DNA of 64,000 nt from Bradyrhizobium sp. Arg816. GTDB lineage: Bacteria; Pseudomonadota; Alphaproteobacteria; Rhizobiales; Xanthobacteraceae. The translations under genes and the position numbers were made by a program. Within the stretch, counting starts at the first letter, position 1, and each line of letters opens with the position of its first letter. A model generated the notes under the pieces. It was not told where the DNA came from. It saw nothing but the letters and a program-made list of their open reading frames with translations, and did no database searches. The stretch covers positions 62,001 to 126,000 of the forward strand of contig NZ_JAPRAQ010000005.1 of assembly GCF_029989365.1 (NCBI RefSeq), read 5' to 3'. Below, piece by piece: positions 34,856 to 43,951 of the stretch.

Positions 34856-35992
34856 ATGCCGTGGAAGAATCAGGGCGGTGGCCCATGGGGCTCGGGTCCC
34901 AAGGGACCATGGGGCAACGGCCCGCAACCGGTCGGGCCAAGGCCGCCGGATCTGGAAGACCTTCTGCGGCGCGGCCAGGACCGCCTTCAGCAGATCATGC
35001 CGGGCGGCTATTTCTCCGGCATCGGCATTACGCTGATCATCCTGCTCATCATCGCGTTCTGGCTGCTGTCGGGCTTCTTCCGGGTGCAGTCCGAAGAGCT
35101 CGGCGTCGTGCTGCGCTTCGGCAAGCATGTCCGCACCGTGCAGCCGGGCCTGAACTATCATCTGCCCTATCCGATCGAAACCGTGCTGCTGCCGAAGGCG
35201 TTGCGCGTCAACACGATCTCCATCGGCATGACGCTGATCGACGATCCGGCGCGACGCGGCCGCTCCATTCGTGACGTGCCGGAAGAGAGCCTGATGCTGA
35301 CCGGCGACGAAAACATCGTCGACGTCGACTTCACCGTGCTCTGGCGCATCAAGCCGGACGGCGTCGGCGACTTCCTCTTCAACATCCAGAATCCCGAAGG
35401 CACGGTGAAGGCGGTCTCCGAGAGCGCAATGCGCGAGGTGATCGGCCGCTCGCAGATCCAGCCGATCCTGACCGGTGCGCGCAACGTCACCGAACAGGGC
35501 GTGCAGGAGCTGATCCAGAGGACCCTGGACAGCTACGGCGCCGGTATTCTCATCAGCCAGGTGCAGATGCAGAAGGTCGACCCGCCGGCGCAGGTGATCG
35601 ACGCGTTCCGCGACGTCCAGGCGGCGCGCGCCAATCTCGAGCAGCTGCAGAACGAGGCGCAGACCTACGCCAACCAGGTCGTGCCGCAGGCACGCGGACG
35701 TGCGGCGCAGATCATGCAGGCCGCCGAAGGCTACAGGGAGCAGACGGTCGCCGAGGCCAAGGGCCAGAGCTCGCGCTTCCTGAAGGTTTACGAGGAATAC
35801 AAGAAGGCGCCCGACGTGACGCGTGAACGGATCTATCTGGAGACGATGGAGCGCGTCCTCGGCGGCGCCGACAAGCTCGTCTATGACGGCGGCCCCTCGG
35901 GCCAGGGCGTCGTGCCCTATCTGCCGCTCAGTGAGTTGACGACCAAGCGGCCGCCTACCACCGGTCAGCAGTCGAGCGGAGGCAACCGATGA
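34856..35992 (+). CDS. hflK: FtsH protease modulator HflK
   Basis: 378 residues. A Gly/Pro/Trp-rich N-terminus (PWKNQGGGPWGSGPKGPWGN) is followed by one membrane helix near residue 60-80 and an SPFH/band-7 domain (FRVQSEELGVVLRFGKHVRTVQPGLNYHLPYP). A coiled coil precedes the C-terminus. With HflC it forms the large periplasm-facing cage around FtsH and restrains its proteolysis. It overlaps hflC by four bases. Confidence 0.95.
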   Translation: MPWKNQGGGPWGSGPKGPWGNGPQPVGPRPPDLEDLLRRGQDRLQQIMPGGYFSGIGITLIILLIIAFWLLSGFFRVQSEELGVVLRFGKHVRTVQPGLNYHLPYPIETVLLPKALRVNTISIGMTLIDDPARRGRSIRDVPEESLMLTGDENIVDVDFTVLWRIKPDGVGDFLFNIQNPEGTVKAVSESAMREVIGRSQIQPILTGARNVTEQGVQELIQRTLDSYGAGILISQVQMQKVDPPAQVIDAFRDVQAARANLEQLQNEAQTYANQVVPQARGRAAQIMQAAEGYREQTVAEAKGQSSRFLKVYEEYKKAPDVTRERIYLETMERVLGGADKLVYDGGPSGQGVVPYLPLSELTTKRPPTTGQQSSGGNR

Positions 35993-36885
35993 GGTCTCCG
36001 GTCACAGGTATCGTCACGCTGCTCGCGCTCCTGCTCGTCGTGATCGTCGGCTACATGTCGCTGTTCACGGTGCAACAGACCGAGCAGACCATCGTGCTGC
36101 AGTTCGGCCGTCCCGTCGACGTCGTCACCGCGCCCGGCCTCCACTTCAAGGCGCCGTGGAATTCGGTGATCAACATCGACAAGCGGATCCTCGATCTGGA
36201 GAACCCGTCGCAGGAAGCGATCGCGTCCGACCAGAAGCGGCTCGTGGTCGACGCCTTCGCACGTTACCGCATCAAGGACGCGCTGCGCTTCTACCAGAGC
36301 GTCGGCTCGATCCAGGCCGCCAACATCCAGCTCACCACGCTCCTGAACGCGGCGCTGCGCCGCGTGCTCGGCGAGGTCACCTTCATCAACGTGGTGCGCG
36401 ACGACCGCGAGAAGCTGATGCAGCGCATCCGCGACCAGCTCGATCGCGAGGCCGACGGCTACGGTATCCAGGTCGTCGACGTCCGGATCCGCCGCGCCGA
36501 CCTGCCGGAACAGAACAGCCAGGCGGTCTACCAGCGCATGAAGACCGAGCGCGAGCGCGAAGCCGCCGAGTTCCGCGCGCAGGGCGGCCAGAAGGCACAG
36601 GAGATCCGCTCCAAGGCCGACCGCGAGGCGACCGTGATCGAGGCGGAAGCCAGATCGCAGGCCGAGCAGACCCGCGGCGTCGGCGACGCCGAGCGCAACC
36701 GCCTGTTCGCGGAAGCCTACGGCAAGGACGCCGACTTCTTCGCCTTCTACCGGTCGATGACGGCTTATGAGAACGGGCTGAAGTCGAACGACACCCGCTT
36801 CCTGCTGCGGCCGGACTCGGATTTCTTCCGGTTCTTTGGTAACCCGTCCGGCAAGACGGCGACCGAGACGCCGGCGAAGCCGTGA
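35989..36885 (+). CDS. hflC: FtsH protease modulator HflC
   Basis: 298 residues: an N-terminal membrane anchor (VTLLALLLVVIVGYMSLFTV), band-7 domain (VQQTEQTIVLQFGRPVDVVTAPGLHFKAPW) and a long charged coiled coil (RMKTEREREAAEFRAQG...). Partner of HflK. The start overlaps the hflK stop (ATGA). Confidence 0.95.
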   Translation: MRSPVTGIVTLLALLLVVIVGYMSLFTVQQTEQTIVLQFGRPVDVVTAPGLHFKAPWNSVINIDKRILDLENPSQEAIASDQKRLVVDAFARYRIKDALRFYQSVGSIQAANIQLTTLLNAALRRVLGEVTFINVVRDDREKLMQRIRDQLDREADGYGIQVVDVRIRRADLPEQNSQAVYQRMKTEREREAAEFRAQGGQKAQEIRSKADREATVIEAEARSQAEQTRGVGDAERNRLFAEAYGKDADFFAFYRSMTAYENGLKSNDTRFLLRPDSDFFRFFGNPSGKTATETPAKP

Positions 36886-36895
36886 GCTAGACAGA

Positions 36896-36917
36896 GGGCG
36901 GCAGTTCTCTGCCGCCC
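36896..36917 (+). terminator. Hairpin after hflC
   Basis: GGGCGGCAG, TTCT, CTGCCGCCC; a perfect 9-base stem with only a short T run. It may end or attenuate the hflKC transcript before the DUF2065 gene. Confidence 0.55.
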
Positions 36918-36958
36918 TTCGTCCAGACAAGAACAGCATAACGGGAGGTTCCATTCCG

Positions 36959-37165
36959 ATGAGGTCCATTGCGTTCGCCGACTTCCTCATCGGCTTAGGC
37001 ATCCTGTTCGTGCTGGAAGGCTTGATGTTCGCGGCAAGTCCCAACTGGATGCGCAAGGCCATGAAAAGCGCCATCGCCACGCCGGACAATATCCTGCGGG
37101 CGGTTGGGATCGGTTCGGCCGTGGCCGGCCTGGTCTTGATCTGGGTTATGCGCCGTCCGATTTAG
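36959..37165 (+). CDS. DUF2065 family small membrane protein
   Basis: 68 residues with two hydrophobic helices (FADFLIGLGILFVLEGLMFAA and a C-terminal AVAGLVLIWVMR) separated by a short amphipathic stretch. DUF2065 proteins typically occur directly downstream of hflC, as here. Role unknown, presumably membrane quality control. GGGAGG lies nine bases before the ATG. Confidence 0.9.
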   Translation: MRSIAFADFLIGLGILFVLEGLMFAASPNWMRKAMKSAIATPDNILRAVGIGSAVAGLVLIWVMRRPI

Positions 37166-37336
37166 GCTTCACGCCAACGCCAAAGTGAAGGCGAGAGACT
37201 GGTTTTCGCCGTATTATCCGGCTCTTGAGGCCCGTTAAGCTCCGCGCTTGCGCCGTCCCCCCGTTCGAGCGCAGTCTTGGCGTTGAAGCCTTGGAGGCGA
37301 ATCCCTGGCGCCTGATCCTTTTCTCTGGAGATACCA

Positions 37337-38836
37337 ATGACCGCTGCCACCATTGCCCCGACCCGCTTGCGCTTAGGGCTGGCCGCGCTCGCCGTCAGTG
37401 CATTCAGCGCGTTCGGCACGCCGGCCCTTGCGCGCGGCCCGGACGGGATCGCCGACGTCGCCGAGAAGGTGATCGACGCGGTCGTCAACATCTCGACCTC
37501 GCAGACCGTCGAAGCCAAGGGCGGCGGCAGCAACACCATGCCGCAACTGCCGCCCGGTTCGCCCTTCGAGGAGTTCTTCGACGACTTCTTCAAGAACCGC
37601 CGCGGCCCCGGCGGCGGCAGCAAGGGCGGCGAGCGCGGTGACAATCCGCCCCGCAAGACCAATTCGCTCGGCTCCGGCTTCATCATCGACACCGCCGGCG
37701 TCGTCGTCACCAACAACCACGTCATCGCGGACGCCGACGAGATCAACGTCATCCTCAACGACGGCACCAAGATCAAGGCTGACCTGGTTGGCGTCGACAA
37801 GAAGACCGACCTCGCCGTGCTGAAGTTCAAGCCGCCGAAGCCGCTGGTCGCCGTCAAGTTCGGCGACTCCGACAAGCTGCGCCTCGGCGACTGGGTGATC
37901 GCGATCGGCAATCCGTTCAGCCTCGGCGGCACGGTGACGGCCGGTATCGTCTCGGCCAAGAACCGCGACATCTCCTCGGGACCGTATGACAGCTATATCC
38001 AGACCGACGCCTCCATCAACCGCGGCAATTCCGGCGGTCCGCTGTTTAACCTCGATGGCGACGTCATCGGCGTCAACACGCTGATCATCTCACCGTCCGG
38101 CGGCTCGATCGGCATCGGCTTTGCCGTGCCCTCGAAGACGGTTGTCGCCGTGGTCGACCAGCTCCGCCAGTTCGGCGAACTCCGCCGCGGCTGGCTCGGC
38201 GTGCGCATCCAGAGCGTCACCGACGAGATCGCCGAGAGCCTCAACATCAAGCCCGCGCGCGGCGCGCTGGTCGCCGGCGTCGATGACAAGGGCCCGGCCA
38301 AGCCCGCCGGCATCGAGCCCGGCGACGTCGTCGTCAAATTCGACGGCAAGGACGTCAAGGACCCCAAGGATCTCTCCCGCGTCGTCGCCGACACGGCGGT
38401 CGGCAAGGAAGTCGATGTCGTCATCATCCGCAAGGGCCAGGAGGAGACCAAGAAGGTCACGCTTGGCCGTCTCCAGGATCCCGATAAGGTGCAGGCCGCG
38501 GTGAAGACCGACGAGCCCGCGCCCGAGAAGCTGGTGACGCAGAAGGCGCTCGGTCTCGATCTTGCGGCGCTCAGCAAGGATTTGCGCACGCGCTACAAGA
38601 TCAAGGACAGCGTCAAGGGCGTGGTCGTCACCAATGTCGAGGCCAATTCGGACGCTGCCGAGAAGCGCCTCTCCGCCGGCGACGTCATCGTCGAAGTTGC
38701 GCAGGAAGCGGTGTCGAGCGGCGCCGACGTCCAGAAGCGGGTCGACCAGCTCAAGAAGGACGGCAAGAAGTCCGTGCTGCTGCTCGTCTCCAACGCCGAC
38801 GGCGAGTTGCGGTTTGTGGCGCTGAGCGTGCAGTAG
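37337..38836 (+). CDS. degP: Do-family periplasmic serine endopeptidase
   Basis: 499 residues. A signal peptide (ending near PALARG) is followed by a trypsin-like domain with catalytic His128 (TNNHVI), Asp158 (KTDLAVLK) and Ser232 (RGNSGGPLF), then two PDZ domains. The Q-linker region after the signal is Gly/Arg-rich. It degrades or chaperones misfolded envelope proteins. Its place after hflKC groups membrane and periplasmic proteolysis. GGAG lies just before the start. Confidence 0.95.
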   Translation: MTAATIAPTRLRLGLAALAVSAFSAFGTPALARGPDGIADVAEKVIDAVVNISTSQTVEAKGGGSNTMPQLPPGSPFEEFFDDFFKNRRGPGGGSKGGERGDNPPRKTNSLGSGFIIDTAGVVVTNNHVIADADEINVILNDGTKIKADLVGVDKKTDLAVLKFKPPKPLVAVKFGDSDKLRLGDWVIAIGNPFSLGGTVTAGIVSAKNRDISSGPYDSYIQTDASINRGNSGGPLFNLDGDVIGVNTLIISPSGGSIGIGFAVPSKTVVAVVDQLRQFGELRRGWLGVRIQSVTDEIAESLNIKPARGALVAGVDDKGPAKPAGIEPGDVVVKFDGKDVKDPKDLSRVVADTAVGKEVDVVIIRKGQEETKKVTLGRLQDPDKVQAAVKTDEPAPEKLVTQKALGLDLAALSKDLRTRYKIKDSVKGVVVTNVEANSDAAEKRLSAGDVIVEVAQEAVSSGADVQKRVDQLKKDGKKSVLLLVSNADGELRFVALSVQ

Positions 38837-38860
38837 GGCGCTCTGAGGCACATCATCACT

Positions 38861-38960
38861 GTCATCACCCGCGAAAGCGGGTGATCCAGTATTCCAGAGA
38901 CAGTGCGAGGATACGGAGACGCCGCGGCGTACTGGATGCCTCGCCTTCGCGGGGCATGAC
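38861..38960. repeat. Dispersed palindromic repeat, family B
   Basis: GTCATCACCCGCGAAAGCGGGTG begins the element; GGTGATCCAGTA and TACTGGATGCC form the inner arms, with an outer ...CGCGGGGCATGAC end. Length about 100 bases between degP and serB, which converge on it. This is a common type of rhizobial intergenic repeat. Confidence 0.75.
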
Positions 38961-38973
38961 TGCGGAGAGGAGG

Positions 38974-39879
38974 CTAAGCCTCCACGAACTCGTCCCGCCG
39001 ATACCCCTGCGCATAGAGCAGCGCGGTGAGATCGCCATGGTCGATCCGCGCGGCGGCCGCAGCCGCGACCGCTGGCTTGGCGTGATACGCCACGCCCAGT
39101 CCCGCCGCCTGGATCATCGCGAGATCGTTGGCGCCATCGCCGACCACGACGGAGTCGATGTCGTCGAGATCGAACGACTCCATCAGATCCACCAGCGTCG
39201 CAAGCTTTGCCGCACGGCCCAAAATCGGCTCCTTGACCTCGCCGGTGAACTTGCCGTCGCGGACGACGAGCTCGTTGGCGCGGTTCTCCTGGAAGCCGAT
39301 CTTGGCGGCGACCGCGCGCGTGAACAGCGTGAAGCCGCCGGAGACGAGACAGGTATAGGCGCCGTTGGCGCGCATGGTCGCGACCAGTTCGCGGCCGCCC
39401 GGTGTCAACGTGATGCGCTTGGCCAGCACCTCGTCGACCACGCCGGCGGGAAGGTCCTTCAGCAGCGCGACGCGCTCGCGCAGCGCCGGCTCGAACTCGA
39501 TCTCGCCGCGCATCGCGCGTTCGGTGATGGCGGCCACGTGGGCCTTCATCCCGACCAGATCGGCGAGCTCGTCGATGCATTCCTGGCCGATCATGGTGGA
39601 ATCCATGTCGGCGAGAAAAAGCTTCTTGCGCCGGAAGCCGACTGGCTGCACCACGATGTCGATGGGAAGGTCGCCGCGAAGCTCGCGCAACCGCTGTTCG
39701 ATGGCGTGACGGTCGCCTTGGAGGTTATCCTGCGCGCCGAAGGGGATGTCGACCGCAACCCCGTCGAACAGCCAGTGCGCGGGTTGCGCCTGGGGCAGCA
39801 CGGCGCGGGCGCCGTCGACGATGGTGCTGTCGAGCGCGGGATTGTCGGGATTGCAGATCAGCGTGGCGACGAGGGACAT
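38974..39879 (-). CDS. serB: Phosphoserine phosphatase
   Basis: 301 residues. An N-terminal ACT-like region (~1-85) is followed by the HAD phosphatase with [18 protein letters not shown] (catalytic Asp pair), SGGFTLFT and [23 protein letters not shown]. It catalyses the last step of serine synthesis. It diverges from miaA with only 11 bases between the start codons. Confidence 0.95.
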   Translation of the reverse strand: MSLVATLICNPDNPALDSTIVDGARAVLPQAQPAHWLFDGVAVDIPFGAQDNLQGDRHAIEQRLRELRGDLPIDIVVQPVGFRRKKLFLADMDSTMIGQECIDELADLVGMKAHVAAITERAMRGEIEFEPALRERVALLKDLPAGVVDEVLAKRITLTPGGRELVATMRANGAYTCLVSGGFTLFTRAVAAKIGFQENRANELVVRDGKFTGEVKEPILGRAAKLATLVDLMESFDLDDIDSVVVGDGANDLAMIQAAGLGVAYHAKPAVAAAAAARIDHGDLTALLYAQGYRRDEFVEA

Positions 39880-39890
39880 TTGAGGTTTTC

Positions 39891-40847
39891 GTGAGCGAGG
39901 GGCAAGTCAGCAGAAGCCATGTTGGCAAGGCCGTGCTTATCGCAGGCCCGACCGCCAGCGGCAAGTCGGCGCTGGCGCTGGAGCTTGCCCTGAGTACGGG
40001 CGGAATCGTCATCAATGCCGATTCCATGCAGGTCTATCGTGACCTCCGCATCATCACCGCGCGTCCCACACATGGCGAGGAAGGGCGCGCGCCGCACCGT
40101 CTCTACGGTCACGTCGATGCGGCCGTGAATTTCTCGGCCGGCGCCTGGGTGGTCGACGCGACGAAGGCGCTGGAAGAGGCGCAAGCCGAAGGCCGCCTGC
40201 CGATCTTCATCGGCGGCACGGGCCTTTATTTCAAGGCACTGACGGCGGGCCTCTCCGTAGTGCCGCCGATACCAGCCGAAATACGTGAGGGTGTGCGCGC
40301 GCGGCTGGAGCGGAACGGCGTCGAGGCGCTGCACGAGGAACTTGCACGCCGTGATCCGCGCGCCGCCGAACGATTGAACCTGCGCGACCGCACCCGGATC
40401 GCGCGCGCGCTCGAGGTGGTCGAGGCGACGGGCCGTTCGCTGCTCGACTGGCACCATGAAGGCCAGCCGCCGCTGCTGCCCAAGGACAGTTTTCACGCGG
40501 TGTTTCTCGCCCCCGAGCGCGACGAGCTCTATGCCCGCATCGATGCCCGTTTCGATGCCATGCTCGGTGCCGGCGCGTTGAGGGAGGTTGAGCGGCTCGC
40601 CGCCAGACATCTCGATCCGCTGCTGCCGGCGATGAAAGCCCATGGCGTGCCGGCCCTGATCCGGCATCTGCGCGGTGAGATCGGCCTGGACGATGCCGCC
40701 ATGATCGGTCGCGCCGACACCCGCCACTACGCCAAGCGGCAATTCACCTGGTTCCGGCACCAATTGCCCGAATTCGAATGGGTCAGGCCGGAGGAGGCGA
40801 GGGGATGGCTCGCCGCCATCGTGAATGCGGAGCGGGACCCCGGTTGA
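39891..40847 (+). CDS. miaA: tRNA dimethylallyltransferase
   Basis: 318 residues. P-loop [16 protein letters not shown], then [32 protein letters not shown] and [15 protein letters not shown]. It adds the dimethylallyl group to A37 of tRNAs reading UNN codons. It uses GTG with GAGG five bases upstream. The promoter must lie within serB because only 11 bases separate the two start codons. Confidence 0.95.
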   Translation: MSEGQVSRSHVGKAVLIAGPTASGKSALALELALSTGGIVINADSMQVYRDLRIITARPTHGEEGRAPHRLYGHVDAAVNFSAGAWVVDATKALEEAQAEGRLPIFIGGTGLYFKALTAGLSVVPPIPAEIREGVRARLERNGVEALHEELARRDPRAAERLNLRDRTRIARALEVVEATGRSLLDWHHEGQPPLLPKDSFHAVFLAPERDELYARIDARFDAMLGAGALREVERLAARHLDPLLPAMKAHGVPALIRHLRGEIGLDDAAMIGRADTRHYAKRQFTWFRHQLPEFEWVRPEEARGWLAAIVNAERDPG

Positions 40848-40941
40848 CGCGCTTTTGTACCCGGGTTCCCGAATTTACCTCTCGCCGAACCCCGGGAACA
40901 CCGCTACACTGGCAAAATCGCGCGGGAACGGCCGCATTGCC

Positions 40942-40969
40942 TTGACATCCGGGCTTTGGCCGTTATGTT
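40942..40969 (+). promoter_or_regulatory. Promoter of ilv leader and operon
   Basis: TTGACA (40942-40947), a 16-base spacer and TATGTT (40964-40969). Predicted transcription start near 40976, 25 bases before the leader peptide ATG. Confidence 0.65.
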
Positions 40970-41001
40970 TCGCGCAACCTTTGGGAAGCCGGGCGCCTGC
41001 C

Positions 41002-41067
41002 ATGCGTAACATTATTACCAAACTCCTTATCGCCGTCGTACCCAGGCACACCGCCGGGGGTGGCTAG
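41002..41067 (+). CDS. ilv leader peptide
   Basis: 21 residues starting MRNIITKLLIAVVPRH and ending in four small residues then TAG. Seven of ten consecutive codons (positions 4-13) specify Ile, Leu or Val, the end products of the downstream pathway. Two overlapping RNA hairpins and a T-tract follow. This is the layout of a transcription-attenuation leader: stalling at these codons would prevent the terminator from forming. Confidence 0.85.
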   Translation: MRNIITKLLIAVVPRHTAGGG

Positions 41068-41120
41068 CTGCCATCCACATGACAGGCGGTGTGCAGGGTC
41101 CCTCTTCGGGGCCTTTTTTA
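41046..41120 (+). promoter_or_regulatory. Attenuator of the ilv operon
   Basis: GCACACCGCC (41046-41055), inside the leader peptide, can pair with GGCGGTGTGC (41085-41094). Just downstream AGGGTCCC...GGGGCCT followed by TTTTTT (about 41095-41118) forms a terminator. Ribosome position on the leader would decide between structures. Exact antiterminator partners need folding. Confidence 0.75.
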
Positions 41121-41176
41121 TTTCCCGAACCCGACACGAACGAAGCCGCTGACAACAGCGCATCCGGAGCAAGACA

Positions 41177-42952
41177 ATGAGCGACAAGAGCCACGATCCG
41201 AACCAGATGACCGGCGCCGCGATGATCGTCCGTGCGCTCATCGATCATGGCGTGACCGACATTTTCGGCTATCCCGGCGGCGCCGTGCTTCCGATCTATG
41301 ACGAGATCTTCCAGCAGAGCGAGGTCCAGCACATCCTGGTCCGCCACGAGCAGGGCGCGGGCCACGCCGCCGAGGGCTATGCGCGCTCGACCGGCAAGCC
41401 GGGCGTTGCGCTGGTGACCTCCGGTCCCGGCGCCACCAACATGGTGACGCCGCTGACCGACGCGCTGATGGACTCGATCCCGCTGGTCTGCATCTCCGGC
41501 CAGGTGCCGACGCATCTGATCGGCAACGACGCGTTCCAGGAGTGCGACACGGTCGGCATCACGCGGCCCTGCACCAAGCACAATTGGCTGGTGCGCGACG
41601 TCAACGATCTCGCCAAGGTGCTGCACGAGGCCTTCTATGTCGCGACCTCCGGCCGTCCCGGCCCGGTGCTCGTCGATGTGCCCAAGGACGTGCAGTTCGC
41701 GACCGGCACCTATCATCCGCCGCGCAAGTCGGACGTGCACCGCTCCTACGCGCCGCGCGTGAAGGGCGACGCGACGCAGATCCGCAAGGCCGTGTCGCTG
41801 CTCGCTAATGCGAAGCGCCCGGTGATCTACAGCGGTGGCGGCGTCATCAATTCCGGCCCCGAGGCGACCAAGCTCTTGCGCGAGCTGGTCGAGGTCACCG
41901 GCATCCCGATCACCTCGACGCTGATGGGCCTGGGTGCCTATCCGGCGTCGGGCAAGAACTGGCTCGGCATGCTCGGCATGCACGGCACCTATGAAGCCAA
42001 CATGACCATGCATGATTGCGACGTCATGCTGTGCGTCGGCGCGCGCTTCGACGACCGCATCACCGGCCGCGTCGATGCGTTCTCGCCGGGCTCGAAGAAG
42101 ATCCACATCGACATCGATCCGTCCTCGATCAACAAGAACATCCGTGTCGACGTCCCGATCATCGGCGACTGCGGCAACATCCTCGGCGACATCCTCCAGG
42201 TGTTCAAGGCGGAAGCGAAGAAGCCCGACATCAAGGCCTGGTGGCAGCAGATCGCGCAGTGGCGCGCCCGCAACTCGCTCTATTACAAGAAGAGCAACGA
42301 CGTGATCCTGCCGCAACACGCGATCCAGAGCCTGTTCGAGGCGACGCGCGGCAAGGACACTTACATCACGACGGAAGTCGGCCAGCACCAGATGTGGGCG
42401 GCGCAGTTCTTCGGCTTCGAGGAGCCGCATCGCTGGATGACGTCGGGCGGTCTCGGCACCATGGGCTACGGCTTGCCGGCCGCGATCGGCGTGCAGGTTG
42501 CCCATCCCGACAGCCTCGTCATCGACATCGCGGGCGATGCCTCGGTGCAGATGACGATGCAGGAGATGTCGACGGCGGTTCAGTACGAATTGCCGATCAA
42601 GATCTTCATCCTGAACAACCAGTACATGGGCATGGTGCGGCAATGGCAGCAGCTGCTGCACGGCAACCGGTTGTCGCACTCCTATTCGGAGGCGCTGCCG
42701 GATTTCGTCAAGCTCGCGGAAGCCTATGGCGGCGTCGGCATCCAGGTGCACAAGCCAGGCGATCTCGACGGTGCCATCCAGGAGATGATCTCGGTCAAGC
42801 GCCCCGTGCTGTTCGACTGTCGTGTCGCCGCATTGGAAAACTGCTTCCCGATGATCCCCTCCGGCAAGGCGCACAACGAGATGCTGTTGCCCGAGCAGGC
42901 GAACGACGAGGCCACGGCAAAGGCGTTCGCCGGCGGCAAGGCGCTGGTGTGA
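41177..42952 (+). CDS. ilvB: Acetolactate synthase large subunit
   Basis: 591 residues, a ThDP enzyme with the usual three domains. FGYPGGAVLPIYDEI and HEQGAGHAAEGYARSTGKPG lie at the N-terminus, with the catalytic Glu in RHEQGA. IAGDASVQM...NNQYMGMVRQWQ forms the ThDP/Mg site. It makes acetolactate or acetohydroxybutyrate, the first common step of Val, Leu and Ile synthesis. Regulated by the upstream attenuator. The IlvN subunit is encoded two genes later. Confidence 0.96.
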   Translation: MSDKSHDPNQMTGAAMIVRALIDHGVTDIFGYPGGAVLPIYDEIFQQSEVQHILVRHEQGAGHAAEGYARSTGKPGVALVTSGPGATNMVTPLTDALMDSIPLVCISGQVPTHLIGNDAFQECDTVGITRPCTKHNWLVRDVNDLAKVLHEAFYVATSGRPGPVLVDVPKDVQFATGTYHPPRKSDVHRSYAPRVKGDATQIRKAVSLLANAKRPVIYSGGGVINSGPEATKLLRELVEVTGIPITSTLMGLGAYPASGKNWLGMLGMHGTYEANMTMHDCDVMLCVGARFDDRITGRVDAFSPGSKKIHIDIDPSSINKNIRVDVPIIGDCGNILGDILQVFKAEAKKPDIKAWWQQIAQWRARNSLYYKKSNDVILPQHAIQSLFEATRGKDTYITTEVGQHQMWAAQFFGFEEPHRWMTSGGLGTMGYGLPAAIGVQVAHPDSLVIDIAGDASVQMTMQEMSTAVQYELPIKIFILNNQYMGMVRQWQQLLHGNRLSHSYSEALPDFVKLAEAYGGVGIQVHKPGDLDGAIQEMISVKRPVLFDCRVAALENCFPMIPSGKAHNEMLLPEQANDEATAKAFAGGKALV

Positions 42953-42956
42953 CGTC

Positions 42957-43928
42957 ATGTTCGACCTGACGGAGCTCGAGCGCGCACATGCGATCGTGGG
43001 GCAGGCGGTGCCGGCGACGCCGGCACGCGGCTGGCCGCTGCTCGCCGAGCGCCTCGGGACGCAGGTCATCGTCAAGCACGAGAACCACACGCCGATCGGC
43101 GCCTTCAAGGTGCGCGGCGGTCTCGTCTATCTCGAAAGGCTGAAGCGCGAGCGGCCGAACATTCCGGGCATCATCTCGGCGACGCGCGGCAATCACGGCC
43201 AGAGCCTGGCCTTTGCCGCGAGCCGCCACGGCGTGCCGGCAGTGATTTACGTGCCCCGCGGCAACTCGGTCGAGAAGAACCGGGCGATGAAGGCGTTTGG
43301 CGCCGAGCTGGTCGAGCATGGCGAGGACTTTCAGGCGGCCGCCGAAGAGGCACAGCGGCGCGCCCAATTTACCGGCCTGCACATGGTGCCGTCGTTCCAT
43401 CCGGATCTCGTGCTCGGCGTCGCCACCTATGCGCTCGAACTGTTCCGGACGGCGCCGGATCTCGATGTCCTCTATGTGCCGATCGGGCAGGGCTCTGGAA
43501 TCACCGGCTGCATCATGGCCCGCGACCTCCTTGGCCTGAAGACCGAGATCGTCGGCGTGCAGTCCACCGAAGCGCCGTCCTACGCGCTGTCGTTCGCGGC
43601 CGGCAAGGTCGTGACGACGAAGACCAGCAACACGCTGGCCGACGGCATGGCGACGCGCATTCCCGACGCAGACGCGTTCGCGCTGATCCGCAAGGGTGCC
43701 GCGCGCATCGTGCAGGTCTCCGACGACGAAGTCGCCGCCGCGATCCGCGCCTACTGGACCGACACGCACAATCTCGCGGAAGGCGCCGGCGCCGCCGCGC
43801 TCGCCGCGGCGCTTCAGGAGAAGACCAAGCTGTCAGGCAAGCGCGTCGGTCTCGTGCTGTCCGGCGGCAATATCGATTTCGATCTGTTCCGCAGTTGGGT
43901 CGGGGCAGAGGCGCCAGCGATGGCGTGA
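42957..43928 (+). CDS. Threonine/serine dehydratase-like PLP enzyme
   Basis: 323 residues of fold-type II PLP enzymes. The Schiff-base Lys is in PIGAFKVRGG (near residue 50), followed by SATRGNHGQSLAFAA and the phosphate-binding GQGSGITGCI. Length matches catabolic-type threonine dehydratase without an ACT domain, so it lacks the IlvA regulatory part. It lies four bases after ilvB and just before ilvN. The inference is that it supplies 2-oxobutanoate for isoleucine; serine or hydroxy-aspartate dehydratase activity is possible. Confidence 0.88.
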   Translation: MFDLTELERAHAIVGQAVPATPARGWPLLAERLGTQVIVKHENHTPIGAFKVRGGLVYLERLKRERPNIPGIISATRGNHGQSLAFAASRHGVPAVIYVPRGNSVEKNRAMKAFGAELVEHGEDFQAAAEEAQRRAQFTGLHMVPSFHPDLVLGVATYALELFRTAPDLDVLYVPIGQGSGITGCIMARDLLGLKTEIVGVQSTEAPSYALSFAAGKVVTTKTSNTLADGMATRIPDADAFALIRKGAARIVQVSDDEVAAAIRAYWTDTHNLAEGAGAAALAAALQEKTKLSGKRVGLVLSGGNIDFDLFRSWVGAEAPAMA

Positions 43929-43951
43929 CGGAGAGACAAGAGGGGACGACC

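Noticed and set aside
41027..43108. 693-codon minus-strand frame antisense to ilvB
   Set aside because: It is the mirror of a highly GC-biased real gene. The composition is His/Asp/Arg-rich with no family features, while ilvB is unmistakable on the plus strand.
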